From assembly GCA_003551645.1 (NCBI GenBank), contig PUND01000033.1, positions 1-40,783 on the forward strand: a DNA stretch of 40,783 nucleotides, in the 5' to 3' direction. This DNA is from Phycisphaerae bacterium (GTDB lineage Bacteria > Planctomycetota > Phycisphaerae > SM23-33). Position numbers and translations under genes: made by a program. Of this stretch, positions 1 to 9,149 are shown in pieces (positions within the stretch are counted from its first letter, which is position 1; each line of letters begins with the position of its first letter). The notes beneath the pieces were generated by a model. The model had not been told where the DNA came from. It made no database searches and worked only from the letters and a program-made list of their open reading frames with translations.

Positions 1-1732
1 GATTGTAGCCCATCTTCAGCTCCCGGCCGTCCGTGCCGACCAGCGTGACCTCATCGTCATCGAGTGCGGAAATATCCAGCCGCTGCCTGTCGCGGACGGC
101 GCGTTTGAAGCCCTCGAAGCTACCGTGGTCTGGCTGTTCGCCAACCTCCATGGCAAACCCTGCCAGGTGGTCGCCGTTGGAATCGGCGCGGAGCCATATC
201 TCCTCACCGTAGCGGTCGGCCGTCCGGCCTTCCGGCTCAAACCGCTCGGCAGGGCCGAGGTTTATCGGCCGAATTGCAAGATAAGTCTTCTCCATCTCCA
301 CAAACCATATGTCGCCATCGGTATCCACCTCGGCCGTGCCGGGGATCATAAAGCCGAAGGGCTTGTCGGCGGGCCGTAGATAGACCATCAGGTTGCGGTA
401 CTGGCCCATCTGGTCGCCGCCGCGCTTGGTTTGGGGCCTGTCGTCGGTATATGCGATAAAGTAATCCACGCCTCGCTCGGAGTTCTCGGCCAGCAGCTTG
501 AACGGGCCTACGTCGCCGATGCCGGATTTCGAGACGCACGTACCCAGATAATAGGTCTCGCCGAAAAAGAGCGTCTCCCACGTCTCGGGCTGTTCATCCG
601 CGCCGGGCTTCCAGTTCTCGTAGGTCGGCTTGGTGTTGTGCATCTCCACCGGGCGTGGGAACTCCTTCTTCGCCAGGTGCGCCGCGGCAAGCGGCGGGCG
701 GTATGCGCTTGTGATCGGATGGCCGTCGTCGTAGTGCGGGCTGGGGTTGGGCATGGGCGTGTCGCCGAAATACAGCCAGAGCATGTGCGAGGCCCCGGCG
801 CCGAAGACCCTGTTCCCACCGCCGTAGTCACGCTTGCTGGGTCCGCCGAATCCGCCGCGGTAATACTTCAGGGCGCCGGCGGTGGCCAGCCAGTCGCAGG
901 CGGCCTTTGCGAGCATCTTCACCTCTGGGTCCTGCGCGAAGTCATACAGGTTCAGGTAAGGCACCAGAGTGTGCGTGTGGTAGGTCTCGCTGTCCCACTC
1001 GCCCATCCCGATGTGGTAGAGCGTGGTGACGTATTCGGTGATCTTGTCCTTGTATTTCTGCCTGGTCTCCTCGTTGCCGGTCGCCTCGGCGAACAGGTAC
1101 ACGGTGGTTTCCCGCATGGCGCGGAGGTTGTCGGTCCTGCGGACGTCCACCCAGCTTCCGAAACGCTCCGGCCCCCAGCCGGGCTTGTCGCGGTCGCCTT
1201 CTCCGTGGGTCGGGTGCGGGCGATATCGCGGGTTCTTCTCGGTCCAGGAATCGGCGCCTTTTTTCATCCGCTCCATGTAGTCCGGATCGAGGGCGTTGAG
1301 ATACTCGCCAAGGAAGAAGTACTTTCTCGCCTGGTGCTTGAGCGTGAAGCACCAGTAAAAGTCGATGTACTCGGTGTGGGGGTGGTCGTCGCCGGCCTCG
1401 GGCGGACGGGCCTGAAGATAGTTTACGGCGCTTTGGCGGTTGCCGGCGACAAAATCAATCAAGGCCCGGCCGTAGGATGACTTCTTGTTTTCCCGCCAGT
1501 TGCTGCCGTAGCTTTTCCCCCTGTAGTGCTCGATGATATGGTTTGCCCGCTCCCAGAAGCCCTGCTCAAGCTCTTCGGGCCACTCGGTATTGCGGAACTC
1601 CGCATCCACCGGCACCGGACGGACGCGGACAAGCCCGTCCTCATCGGTGGTGATTTTCTCGTCATCGGCGGCCGCCGGCGCGGCCAGGATTGCGGCGACA
1701 GTCAGGGCCGTCAACAGGAGCTTAGAATACAT
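1..1732 (-). CDS. Secreted protein, probable alpha/alpha-toroid (polysaccharide lyase/heparinase-like) enzyme; 3' end beyond window
   Basis: Manual reverse-strand translation gives one open frame from ATG at 1732 to the window edge: MYSKLLLTALTVAAILAAPAAADDEKITTDEDGLVRVRPVPVDAEFRNTEWPEELEQGFWERANHIIEHY...GMGEWDSETYHTHTLVPYLNLYDFAQDPEVKMLAKAACDWLATAGALKYYRGGFGG... Signal peptide is evident. It shares the GEWDSxxY...xNxYDFAxDxExxxxAxAxxDWxATAxALKY block with the CDS at 38188..40053. Not in the ORF track because it has no stop inside the window. Confidence 0.82.
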   Translation of the reverse strand, partial: MYSKLLLTALTVAAILAAPAAADDEKITTDEDGLVRVRPVPVDAEFRNTEWPEELEQGFWERANHIIEHYRGKSYGSNWRENKKSSYGRALIDFVAGNRQSAVNYLQARPPEAGDDHPHTEYIDFYWCFTLKHQARKYFFLGEYLNALDPDYMERMKKGADSWTEKNPRYRPHPTHGEGDRDKPGWGPERFGSWVDVRRTDNLRAMRETTVYLFAEATGNEETRQKYKDKITEYVTTLYHIGMGEWDSETYHTHTLVPYLNLYDFAQDPEVKMLAKAACDWLATAGALKYYRGGFGGPSKRDYGGGNRVFGAGASHMLWLYFGDTPMPNPSPHYDDGHPITSAYRPPLAAAHLAKKEFPRPVEMHNTKPTYENWKPGADEQPETWETLFFGETYYLGTCVSKSGIGDVGPFKLLAENSERGVDYFIAYTDDRPQTKRGGDQMGQYRNLMVYLRPADKPFGFMIPGTAEVDTDGDIWFVEMEKTYLAIRPINLGPAERFEPEGRTADRYGEEIWLRADSNGDHLAGFAMEVGEQPDHGSFEGFKRAVRDRQRLDISALDDDEVTLVGTDGRELKMGYN

Positions 1733-1967
1733 CACAAAGGTCCTTTCCAACTCAAATCGGTACACGTATCCAATCCGCCTTCGGATAAGGCAAACCGACA
1801 ATATAACACCTCCGTTGTTGAAACTCCACCGGCGCCACAGAGTTCCGCGGACTTGAAATTACCCGCCGATGCGCCAAGACTGCTGTGAAGGCCCCTCTGT
1901 CCGGCGTCCGGCCTCAACGGAGGGCAATGCGCAAGCCGATTGGATTTCGATGCATAAAGGAACCACG

Positions 1968-2945
1968 ATGGACATGAGATACAGGCAGCTTGGACGCACG
2001 GCACTTGAGGTATCTCCCTTGTGCCTTGGCACCATGAACTTCGGCAACCAGACCAGCGTCGAGGACAGTCACGCCATCATGGACAAGGCGCTCGATGAGG
2101 GCATCAACTTCTTCGATACGGCCAACGGCTACGGCGGCAGGAAGTTCGAGGGCTGGACCGAGCAGGTCATCGGCAAGTGGCTTGCCCAGGGAGGCGGCCG
2201 GCGCGAGAGTATCGTGCTGGCGACCAAGTGCTATAACCGCATGGGCCCCGGTGTGAACGACCGCGGGCTGAGCGCCTACCACATCCGCCGGGCCTGTGAG
2301 GACAGCTTGAAACGGCTCGGCACGGACCACATCGACCTCTACCAGATGCATCACATCGACCGCAGGGCGCCCTGGGACGAACTGTGGCAGGCGATGGAGC
2401 AGCTCGTCCGCGAAGGCAAGGTCATATACGTCGGCAGCAGCAACTTCCCCGGCTGGGCCATAGCCACGGCCAATCAGGAGGCGTCTAAGCGAAACTTCCT
2501 GGGGCTTGTCAGCGAGCAGAGCTTGTACAATCTGACGGCCCGGACGGTGGAGCTGGAGGTGCTGCCGGCCTGCCGCGAATACGGCGTCGGCGTGATTCCC
2601 TGGAGTCCGCTGGCCGGCGGTACGCTCGGCGGCGTGCTGGGCGACGATGAGGGTGTCCGCCGAGCCGGGCGACGGAAACGCGGACAACTCGAACCCATAC
2701 GCGAGCGGCTCGAAGCATGGGAGTCGCTGTGCGACGACCTCGGCGAGCAGCCGGCGAACGTCGCACTGGCCTGGCTGCTTACCCGACCGGGTGTAACCGC
2801 ACCGATTATCGGCCCGCGAACCATGGAGCAGTTCACCGGCTCGCTGCGGGCGCTGGAGATCACGCTCGACGATGAAACTCTCGCCAAGCTGGACGAAATC
2901 TGGCCCGGCCCCGGCGGCGAGGCCCCCGAGGGCTACGCCTGGTAG
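1968..2945 (+). CDS. Aldo/keto reductase
   Basis: MDMRYRQLGRTALEVSPLCLGTMNFGNQ...INFFDTANGYGG...IVLATKCYN...HIDLYQMHHID; AKR catalytic D-Y-K-H pattern. Start placed at 1968 after an AAAGGA ribosome-binding site rather than at the longer ORF start 1869. Confidence 0.93.
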   Translation: MDMRYRQLGRTALEVSPLCLGTMNFGNQTSVEDSHAIMDKALDEGINFFDTANGYGGRKFEGWTEQVIGKWLAQGGGRRESIVLATKCYNRMGPGVNDRGLSAYHIRRACEDSLKRLGTDHIDLYQMHHIDRRAPWDELWQAMEQLVREGKVIYVGSSNFPGWAIATANQEASKRNFLGLVSEQSLYNLTARTVELEVLPACREYGVGVIPWSPLAGGTLGGVLGDDEGVRRAGRRKRGQLEPIRERLEAWESLCDDLGEQPANVALAWLLTRPGVTAPIIGPRTMEQFTGSLRALEITLDDETLAKLDEIWPGPGGEAPEGYAW

Positions 2946-2996
2946 CCCGGAGCTGTCGGAGGGCGAACGCGGCTTTGCCCGGCCGCCTGATGAGGC

Positions 2997-3028
2997 AACC
3001 AGTTAACCAGTGAACCAGTTAACCAAGT
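2997..3028 (+). repeat. Degenerate octamer tandem tract
   Basis: AACCAGTT AACCAGTG AACCAGTT AACCAAGT between the two aldo/keto reductase genes. Confidence 0.85.
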
Positions 3029-3049
3029 ACCAAAGTAAGGAGCCACCAC

Positions 3050-4021
3050 ATGTTCACACGCACACTCGGACGCAGCGGAATCGAAGTAAGCGCCATGGGC
3101 CTTGGCTGCTGGGCCATAGGCGGGCCTTACACCAACCCCGAAGGCAACCCCTGCGGCTGGGGCAAGGTGGACGACGATGCCAGCAAACGGGCAATCCACC
3201 GAGGAATCGAACTGGGCGTGACGCTGTTCGACACAGCGGCCTGCTATGGCGCCGGACACAGCGAACGCGTGCTCGGAGAAGCCCTCAAGGGCCGGCGGGA
3301 CAAGGTAGTTATCGCGACCAAGTTCTGGCACCGCTTCGACGAGGACGCCCGCGAGGTGCTCGGTCCTTACGAAAGTCCCGACGAGATCGCCTCCGCCTGT
3401 GAGGATTCGCTGCGACGGCTTCAGACCGACTACATCGACCTGTACCAGTTCCACCAGGGCAATTACGACCCCGACAAGGCGCCGGCCGTCCGCGAGGCGT
3501 GCGAAAAGCTCGTCGAACAGGGCAAGATTCGCTACTACGGCTGGAGCACAGACTCACCGGACCGGGTTGCCGTCTTCGCCGAAGGCAGGCACTGCACCGC
3601 CATCCAGCAGCGGATGAACCCCTTCGAAGGCACCCGCGATACGCTGCGGCTCTGCGAAAGGGAGAACCTGGCCTCGCTGAACCGCTCGCCGCTGTATAAG
3701 GGCCTGCTCAGCGGGAAGTTTTCCCACGATTCCACCTTCGCCCCGGACGATGTCCGCCACCCGCACTGGGACCTCAAGAGCGGCCGGCAGGCCGAAGACC
3801 TCCGACGGTTCCAGGCGATCCGCGATGTACTGGCCTCCGACGGGCGGACGGCCGTCCAGGGCGCGCTGGCCTGGCTGTGGGGCCTGAGCGACAAGACAAT
3901 CCCCATACCCGGCTTCAAGACGATTCAGCAGGTGGAAGAAAACGCCGGCTCGATGGAGTTCGGACCGCTGACCGACGAACAGATGAGGCAGATAGACCGG
4001 CTTCTGGCGGACATGGAGTAG
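3050..4021 (+). CDS. Aldo/keto reductase
   Basis: MFTRTLGRSGIEVSAMGLGCWAIGG...TLFDTAACYGAGHSE...VVIATKFWHR...YIDLYQFHQ; AAGGAG ribosome-binding site upstream. Confidence 0.93.
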   Translation: MFTRTLGRSGIEVSAMGLGCWAIGGPYTNPEGNPCGWGKVDDDASKRAIHRGIELGVTLFDTAACYGAGHSERVLGEALKGRRDKVVIATKFWHRFDEDAREVLGPYESPDEIASACEDSLRRLQTDYIDLYQFHQGNYDPDKAPAVREACEKLVEQGKIRYYGWSTDSPDRVAVFAEGRHCTAIQQRMNPFEGTRDTLRLCERENLASLNRSPLYKGLLSGKFSHDSTFAPDDVRHPHWDLKSGRQAEDLRRFQAIRDVLASDGRTAVQGALAWLWGLSDKTIPIPGFKTIQQVEENAGSMEFGPLTDEQMRQIDRLLADME

Positions 4022-4083
4022 CAGGCAGGCGGGTCGGACATACTCCCAACGGCACGCCGCCGGCGCGGCCCGACAATACCCGC

Positions 4084-4147
4084 TGTTTTCGTGCTTCGTG
4101 TTTTGTATTTCGTGCTTCCGCCGATCGCCAGTGGCGAGTTGCGAATC
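4084..4147 (+). repeat. Degenerate heptamer tract downstream of the hypA-like gene
   Basis: 4084..4118: TGTTTTC GTGCTTC GTGTTTT GTATTTC GTGCTTC; 4127..4147: GCCAGTG GCGAGTT GCGAATC. Confidence 0.85.
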
Positions 4148-4180
4148 AGCCGCAGGTCGAGCCACATTATGTCGGCCCGC

Positions 4181-4477
4181 CTATTCCTCGCCCTCGAATC
4201 GCGTTATGAGCAGCTCCCAGCCGCTGGCGGTCTGGGGCTGCTCCGCGCCCGGCGGTGTATATTGCTCGCCGGGGTCCACGATGGTGATATCCACCTCGGC
4301 ACCCTGGAAGTTCGTGCCCTCGAATGCGTGCTCGAAGCTGTGGGCCAGGAAGTCGGCCGAGACGCCGTGCAACATTCCGACGACCATCTCGATGCGGCGA
4401 ACGCGCGAATAGCCGTGCGTATCGGCGAGTTGCCGCAACTGCGGCCAAAGCTCCTTGGCAAGCCCGTGCTCATGCAT
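4181..4477 (-). CDS. HypA-like hydrogenase/Ni metallochaperone lacking the zinc-binding cysteine loop
   Basis: MHEHGLAKELWPQLRQLADTHGYSRVRRIEMVVGMLHGVSADFLAHSFEHAFEGTNFQGAEVDITIVDPGEQYTPPGAEQPQTASGWELLITRFEGEE: HypA N-terminus (MHE) and C-terminal G-x-E-L-x-I strand, no Cys anywhere. Confidence 0.75.
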   Translation of the reverse strand: MHEHGLAKELWPQLRQLADTHGYSRVRRIEMVVGMLHGVSADFLAHSFEHAFEGTNFQGAEVDITIVDPGEQYTPPGAEQPQTASGWELLITRFEGEE

Positions 4478-4638
4478 TGAAAACCTCGCTGCTCCTTAGT
4501 GAACCGGAAACGTGTAAGCGGGAACCATGGAACCTGGAACAAGTAACCGGGCTTATGCCGCCTGTGCCTATAGTCGGCTATGCGCCAGGCACTCAAGGCC
4601 AGACGCACAAACGGCCCTATGCACACGGCGTGGTCCGG

Positions 4639-4673
4639 CGAGTCACGATTCGCCACTCGCGACTCGCGATTCT
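4639..4673 (+). repeat. Degenerate heptamer tract upstream of the hypA-like gene
   Basis: CGAGTCA CGATTCG CCACTCG CGACTCG CGATTCT. Confidence 0.85.
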
Positions 4674-4699
4674 ATCGGGCAGGCATGCCCGACTTTCGG

Positions 4700-5104
4700 C
4701 TACTCTTGAAGCCCGAGCCGCTCGCGGATGCGGTTGTGGAGGTCCACGCTTCGGTCCTGGTCGCCGAAGGTGCCGATGCGGATCGCGACGTCCGTGACCC
4801 GCTCCGCCTTTCTGTCGGCGGAGATTCTCACGCGCGTGTCACCGGCGGTACGTCCGACGATACGGCCCTCGTACTCGTCGGATTCCTTGCTGACGAGGGT
4901 AATGTTCATCTCGTCAAGAGACGCCTCAGCCGCCGAGATCACATCCGGCACCGATGCGTTGTACGTCGCCGTCAACTCGCCGCGATGCCAGTAAACGCCG
5001 GTACCCACAGCTCCGGCGGCAACCATCGCAGCACAACCCGACGTAACGGCCAGACCGCCGAGCAACAGGGCCGTCGCCAGCACACGAAACACCGTCGATT
5101 CCAT
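4700..5104 (-). CDS. DUF3568-like lipoprotein
   Basis: MESTVFRVLATALLLGGLAVTSGCAAMVAAGAVGTGVYWHRGELTATYNASVPDVISAAEASLDEMNITL...; lipobox VTSGC and DUF3568-like body. Confidence 0.7.
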   Translation of the reverse strand: MESTVFRVLATALLLGGLAVTSGCAAMVAAGAVGTGVYWHRGELTATYNASVPDVISAAEASLDEMNITLVSKESDEYEGRIVGRTAGDTRVRISADRKAERVTDVAIRIGTFGDQDRSVDLHNRIRERLGLQE

Positions 5105-5231
5105 GTCAGTTCTCCCAACTGGTTGGTTGCCGACCACCGGCCCAACCAGCGATAAGTGGCTTAGTCTAATAACCCAGTATATGCCCGCAAAACGCTCCTG
5201 CGCCAAGCGCATAGTCCGCGGGCGGTCTCGC

Positions 5232-5579
5232 TCAGCCCTTGACCGCGCCGAGCTGGATGCCCTTGACGAGGTATTTCTGGAGCACCACGAACAGGATTAT
5301 CAGCGGCACTACCGACATCGTCACCGCCGCCATCAGAAGGTGAGTCGCCTGTCCCTGCGTGCTGTCGAAGTAAAGCAAGCCGATGGGCAGCGTGTATTTT
5401 TCGGAGCTTTTGAGCATCACCAGCGGCCAGAAGAAGCTCATATAGTTGCCCAGGAAAGTGAATATCGTCAGTGTTATCAGCCCGGGCCTGGCAAGCGGCA
5501 GGATAATCTCCCAGTAAACCTGCCACTTACTCGCGCCGTCGATCTCGGCCGCCTCGACGGATGCGACATGCCGCTTGCT
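5232..5579 (-). pseudogene. 5'-truncated MalG-type sugar ABC transporter permease remnant
   Basis: The frame ending at 5232 reads ...VEAAEIDGASKWQVYWEIILPLARPGLITLTIFTFLGNYMSFFWPLVMLKSSEKYTLPIGLLYFDSTQGQATHLLMAAVTMSVVPLIILFVVLQKYLVKGIQLGAVKG*, i.e. EAA loop to C-terminus only. An in-frame TGA at 5580..5582 blocks extension and no ATG/GTG/TTG precedes the EAA motif. Confidence 0.82.
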
Positions 5580-5742
5580 TCAATACCTTCACAAGGCGGC
5601 AGGCCCGCCGACGGCGAGCCGCGCCAACCGTCTTTATAGCCGGTCTCAGGCCGTTGTCGCTACTTTTTTTGCCCCGCTGTTCGAGGTTGAAACAAACAGA
5701 ACCTTTCTGTAGCATCTGTGTTCAAGTTAAAAGGATTAAGCC

Positions 5743-6882
5743 ATGGCCGAAGTCACACTCGAGAACGTAAGCAAGACCTTCCCCGGTGGAGTAACGGCTG
5801 TTGACCGGATGAATCTGACCATCCGCGACCAGGAGTTCGTGGTGCTCGTCGGCCCCAGCGGCTGTGGCAAGAGCACGACGTTGCGAATGGTCGCCGGGCT
5901 GGAGGAGATCACCGCGGGCGCGGTCAGCATTGCCGACCGCGTGGTCAACGACATGCCGCCGAAGAATCGCGATATCGCGATGGTCTTCCAGAACTACGCC
6001 CTGTACCCGCACATGACGGTGTACAAGAACCTGGCGTTCGCGCTGAAGCTGCGGAGGATGAAACACGCCGATATCGACAAGCGCGTCCGCGACGCCGCCA
6101 GGGTCCTGGGCATCGACGACCTGCTTGACCGCAAGCCGCGAGCGCTTTCCGGCGGTCAGCGCCAGCGTGTGGCGGTCGGGCGGGCGATTGTCCGCCAGCC
6201 CAAGGCGTTCCTGTTCGACGAGCCGCTGAGCAACCTCGACGCCAAGCTGCGCGTCGAGATGCGAGCCGAGCTTAAGCGGCTGCACCATCGGCTGATGACC
6301 ACCACCATCTACGTCACGCACGACCAGGAAGAGGCCATGACCCTCGGCGACCGCGTGGTTGTGATGAAGCAGGGCATCGTTCATCAGTGCGGCGCGCCGC
6401 TGGAGGTTTACGAGGAGCCGGCCAACCGCTTTGTCGCCGGTTTTCTCGGCACACCGCCTATGAACTTCCTCGAAGGCAAGCTGGTTGCCCGGAACGGTAA
6501 CCTGTATTTCGACGAGGGCAGCGCCGTGATACGCCTGGCGCCCGAGCAGGAGCAGATGCTCGCCGACCGCGCCGGTCAGGACGTTGTTCTCGGTATCCGT
6601 CCGGATGGCATGGCCACCAAGCCGGAGGGACGGTTCAGCGGCGAGGAAAACGTCCTGCCGGCCACCATCACCGTGATCGAGACCCTCGGCCAGATCATGG
6701 ACCTTCACGTGACCACACCGCAGCATCCGTATCTGGTCGCGCGAATCGAGTCGCAACGAGAGCTTAAAGACGAACAGGACATCAAGCTTTACGTGGACAT
6801 GGCCAAGACGCACGTCTTCGAGCCGGGCGAGGACGGAGCCAACCTCACCGTCGGAGCGCACGAAAAAATGGCGATGGCGTAG
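5743..6882 (+). CDS. ugpC: Sugar ABC transporter ATP-binding protein (MalK/UgpC/MsmK family)
   Basis: Walker [10 protein letters not shown], signature [17 protein letters not shown], Walker [17 protein letters not shown]-terminal OB/TOBE region. Confidence 0.93.
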   Translation: MAEVTLENVSKTFPGGVTAVDRMNLTIRDQEFVVLVGPSGCGKSTTLRMVAGLEEITAGAVSIADRVVNDMPPKNRDIAMVFQNYALYPHMTVYKNLAFALKLRRMKHADIDKRVRDAARVLGIDDLLDRKPRALSGGQRQRVAVGRAIVRQPKAFLFDEPLSNLDAKLRVEMRAELKRLHHRLMTTTIYVTHDQEEAMTLGDRVVVMKQGIVHQCGAPLEVYEEPANRFVAGFLGTPPMNFLEGKLVARNGNLYFDEGSAVIRLAPEQEQMLADRAGQDVVLGIRPDGMATKPEGRFSGEENVLPATITVIETLGQIMDLHVTTPQHPYLVARIESQRELKDEQDIKLYVDMAKTHVFEPGEDGANLTVGAHEKMAMA

Positions 6883-6941
6883 GCGCCGGCATCGAACAGA
6901 CAGCGATCCAGCCCGCCGAAACCGTAGCAAAGGAGGCCGTC

Positions 6942-8495
6942 ATGACCCGCACAGCGCTGACTCTCCGCATTCTCCCGGCCGTTATGGTGCTCCTGTGCAT
7001 CACCGCGGGCATGCCCGCCTCCGAGGGTCCGCCGGACGCCAGACCGGTGCTGTTCATGCTCGGCGAGGGGTTCAACGGCGACGAGTTCTACCAGCCGTAT
7101 TTCGCACTGACCGCGGTCGGCTACCGCGTGGTTATCGCCGGGGCTGAAGAAGGACCGGTCAAGTCCCCATACGACGACCGCGACCTCGACGTAAACGCGG
7201 ATGTCGCCCTTGCCGACGTCAACGCCGAGGACTACCTGGCGATGATTATTCCAGGCGGGCACGGCCCGGAGAACCTCGAGGAATATCCCGAAGCCCTGGA
7301 AATCTGCCGCGCCTTCATGGAGGCCGACAAGCCGGTCAGCGCCATCTGCCACGGGCCGCGGCTGCTGATGCAAGCCGGACTCCTGGAGGATCGCGCGTTC
7401 ACATCCCTCTGGAGAATCAAAGACGAGCTTCCGGACCTGTGGACCTCCGGCGAAAGGGGCGCCTACGTTGATAAGGCGGTCGTCGAGGATGGAAACCTTA
7501 TCACCAGCCGATACCCGTGGGACACGCCGGCGTTCACCCGACGCACGCGGCGCAAGCTGGCTGAAGCGGCCGGGCATGAATTCGACGAGCGCCGACCACG
7601 CATCGCCGTTATCAACCCCAGGCCCGACCGGCTTGACCGCTGGGCATATCTCGGCGCGCTGCCGGCCGCCGGTGCGAAAATCGAGGACCTGCCTCTGTGG
7701 CGCGTCGAGCGGTTTATTGACGCCGAGGATTACGACCCTGGCCAGTATCAACTGCTGCTGGTCCTGAGCGGCGGGCAGAAAGATGAGCTGGTCGAACACG
7801 AGCACGTCCGACGGCTGATCGACAGCTTCGCCGACGCCGACGTGGGGGTGGCAGTCGTCGGTGATGTGTATGACAAGCTGGTTGAAGCCGGCATTGTCGG
7901 CGACGATGTGCTCCGCCCCGACGGCTCCCACGGCGAGATCATCGGTGAATTGCTTACCGAGGCCCTCAGGGACATGCCGGCCGAGCAGCCCGCGCAGCCG
8001 AAACCGGCGACGGCCGCCATAGCACTGGACAACGGCTTCGACGGCAGAGTCTTCGCGGCTATGAAGGCCCATCTGGAATACAAGGGCCACGAAGTGCTCG
8101 TGATAGGCCCGGAAGCCGGCTGGATTCGCGGCATCAACGGCACGCCGGCCGAGGTCCAGGCAACCTATGACGACGCCAACCTGGCCGAAGACGCCGTCAT
8201 CGTCGCCCCCGGCGGGCTTTGGCCGGGGGAGCACATGCAAACCGATACGCGGATCGACTGGCTGCTCGAGCGACACGGCACAGGGGCCACTATCGTCGCC
8301 TTCGGGTTCGACTCGCTCTACATCGGCCGTCGCGAGCAGTTCGACGGCAAGTCCTTCGCAACCACCGCGCAGGTGCGATGGGCCTTCCAGGGTGCCGGCA
8401 GTTACACCGAAGACCCGGCGGTCGTTACAACCGAACGGCTGATTACGGCCAAGGGCTTCGAACAAGTGGCCGACGCCCTGAAACTTCTGGATTAG
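6942..8495 (+). CDS. Secreted multi-domain DJ-1/PfpI family protein
   Basis: Signal peptide, then PVLFMLGEGFNGDEFYQPYFALTAVGYRVVIAG...AMIIPGGHGPENL...PVSAICHGPRLLMQAGLL (DJ-1 nucleophile elbow), followed by two more Rossmann-like DJ-1-type segments. Confidence 0.85.
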   Translation: MTRTALTLRILPAVMVLLCITAGMPASEGPPDARPVLFMLGEGFNGDEFYQPYFALTAVGYRVVIAGAEEGPVKSPYDDRDLDVNADVALADVNAEDYLAMIIPGGHGPENLEEYPEALEICRAFMEADKPVSAICHGPRLLMQAGLLEDRAFTSLWRIKDELPDLWTSGERGAYVDKAVVEDGNLITSRYPWDTPAFTRRTRRKLAEAAGHEFDERRPRIAVINPRPDRLDRWAYLGALPAAGAKIEDLPLWRVERFIDAEDYDPGQYQLLLVLSGGQKDELVEHEHVRRLIDSFADADVGVAVVGDVYDKLVEAGIVGDDVLRPDGSHGEIIGELLTEALRDMPAEQPAQPKPATAAIALDNGFDGRVFAAMKAHLEYKGHEVLVIGPEAGWIRGINGTPAEVQATYDDANLAEDAVIVAPGGLWPGEHMQTDTRIDWLLERHGTGATIVAFGFDSLYIGRREQFDGKSFATTAQVRWAFQGAGSYTEDPAVVTTERLITAKGFEQVADALKLLD

Positions 8496-8656
8496 CATGC
8501 GGGACGATGGCTGTTTCTCCCGCCGATAGCATATGGCACATAAGGCCCCGGCCATCGATGGTCCGGCAAGCAACTACAGCCGGGTGTGGCCCGTCGGCAT
8601 TGCCTCTTTTAACGTGTGTGGTTTTTGGAGGATAAGCCACCGCATTCCGCACCGCA

Positions 8657-9127
8657 TCAATCCCCCATCGCATCGGCCACAACCCTTTCGGCGGCCTCGA
8701 CCAGGGCCTCAAAGCCCCCACTAAGCTCCTCGCTGAGTCCGCGGCCGAAGTCGGTCGTCTTCGGCTGGACGACCAGCAGCGTGACCGTCTCGGGACTGTG
8801 GTAGAACCTCCCGCACAGCTTCAGCGTCTCCATAAAGGGGACATCGTGCATGCTCACACGGTCCCGTGGGGTGTCATCGGATATCTGCTCCGGGCGCACC
8901 ACCCGATATTCACCGGGTGACAGGCCCATCTCCGCGGCGTCAAAGACCACCATCCGCTCGGCCGATTCTACTACGTTAAGCAGGTTCAGCCCGCCGGCGC
9001 CGCCGTCAACGAACTCCACACCCTCGCCCCAGTCACGCCGGGCGCGGACCGCCTCCAGCAGGCGCGGCCCCACGCCGTCGTCGCTCATCAGCAGGTTGCC
9101 GATGCCCAATACCGTCAGTCGAGACAT
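8657..9127 (-). CDS. Hydrogenase maturation protease (HyaD/HycI, M52 family)
   Basis: MSRLTVLGIGNLLMSDDGVGPRLLEAVRAR...GVEFVDGGAGGLNLLNVVESAERMVVFDAAEMGLSPGEYRV...SMHDVPFMETL; GIGNxLxxDDGxG and D/H metal ligands. Start 9127 chosen to match family N-terminus. Confidence 0.88.
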   Translation of the reverse strand: MSRLTVLGIGNLLMSDDGVGPRLLEAVRARRDWGEGVEFVDGGAGGLNLLNVVESAERMVVFDAAEMGLSPGEYRVVRPEQISDDTPRDRVSMHDVPFMETLKLCGRFYHSPETVTLLVVQPKTTDFGRGLSEELSGGFEALVEAAERVVADAMGD

Positions 9128-9149
9128 GTTTGCCGCCCTGCCCGCATAT

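Noticed and set aside
431-1480. 349-aa plus-strand ORF
   Set aside because: Shadow of the real minus-strand secreted-protein gene (1..1732); low-complexity translation without a recognisable family.
5722-6930. 402-aa minus-strand ORF
   Set aside because: Antisense shadow of the MalK-type ATPase; His/Arg/Val-rich translation typical of GC-rich antisense frames.
6789-8573. 594-aa minus-strand ORF
   Set aside because: Antisense to the DJ-1-type protein; no domain signal.
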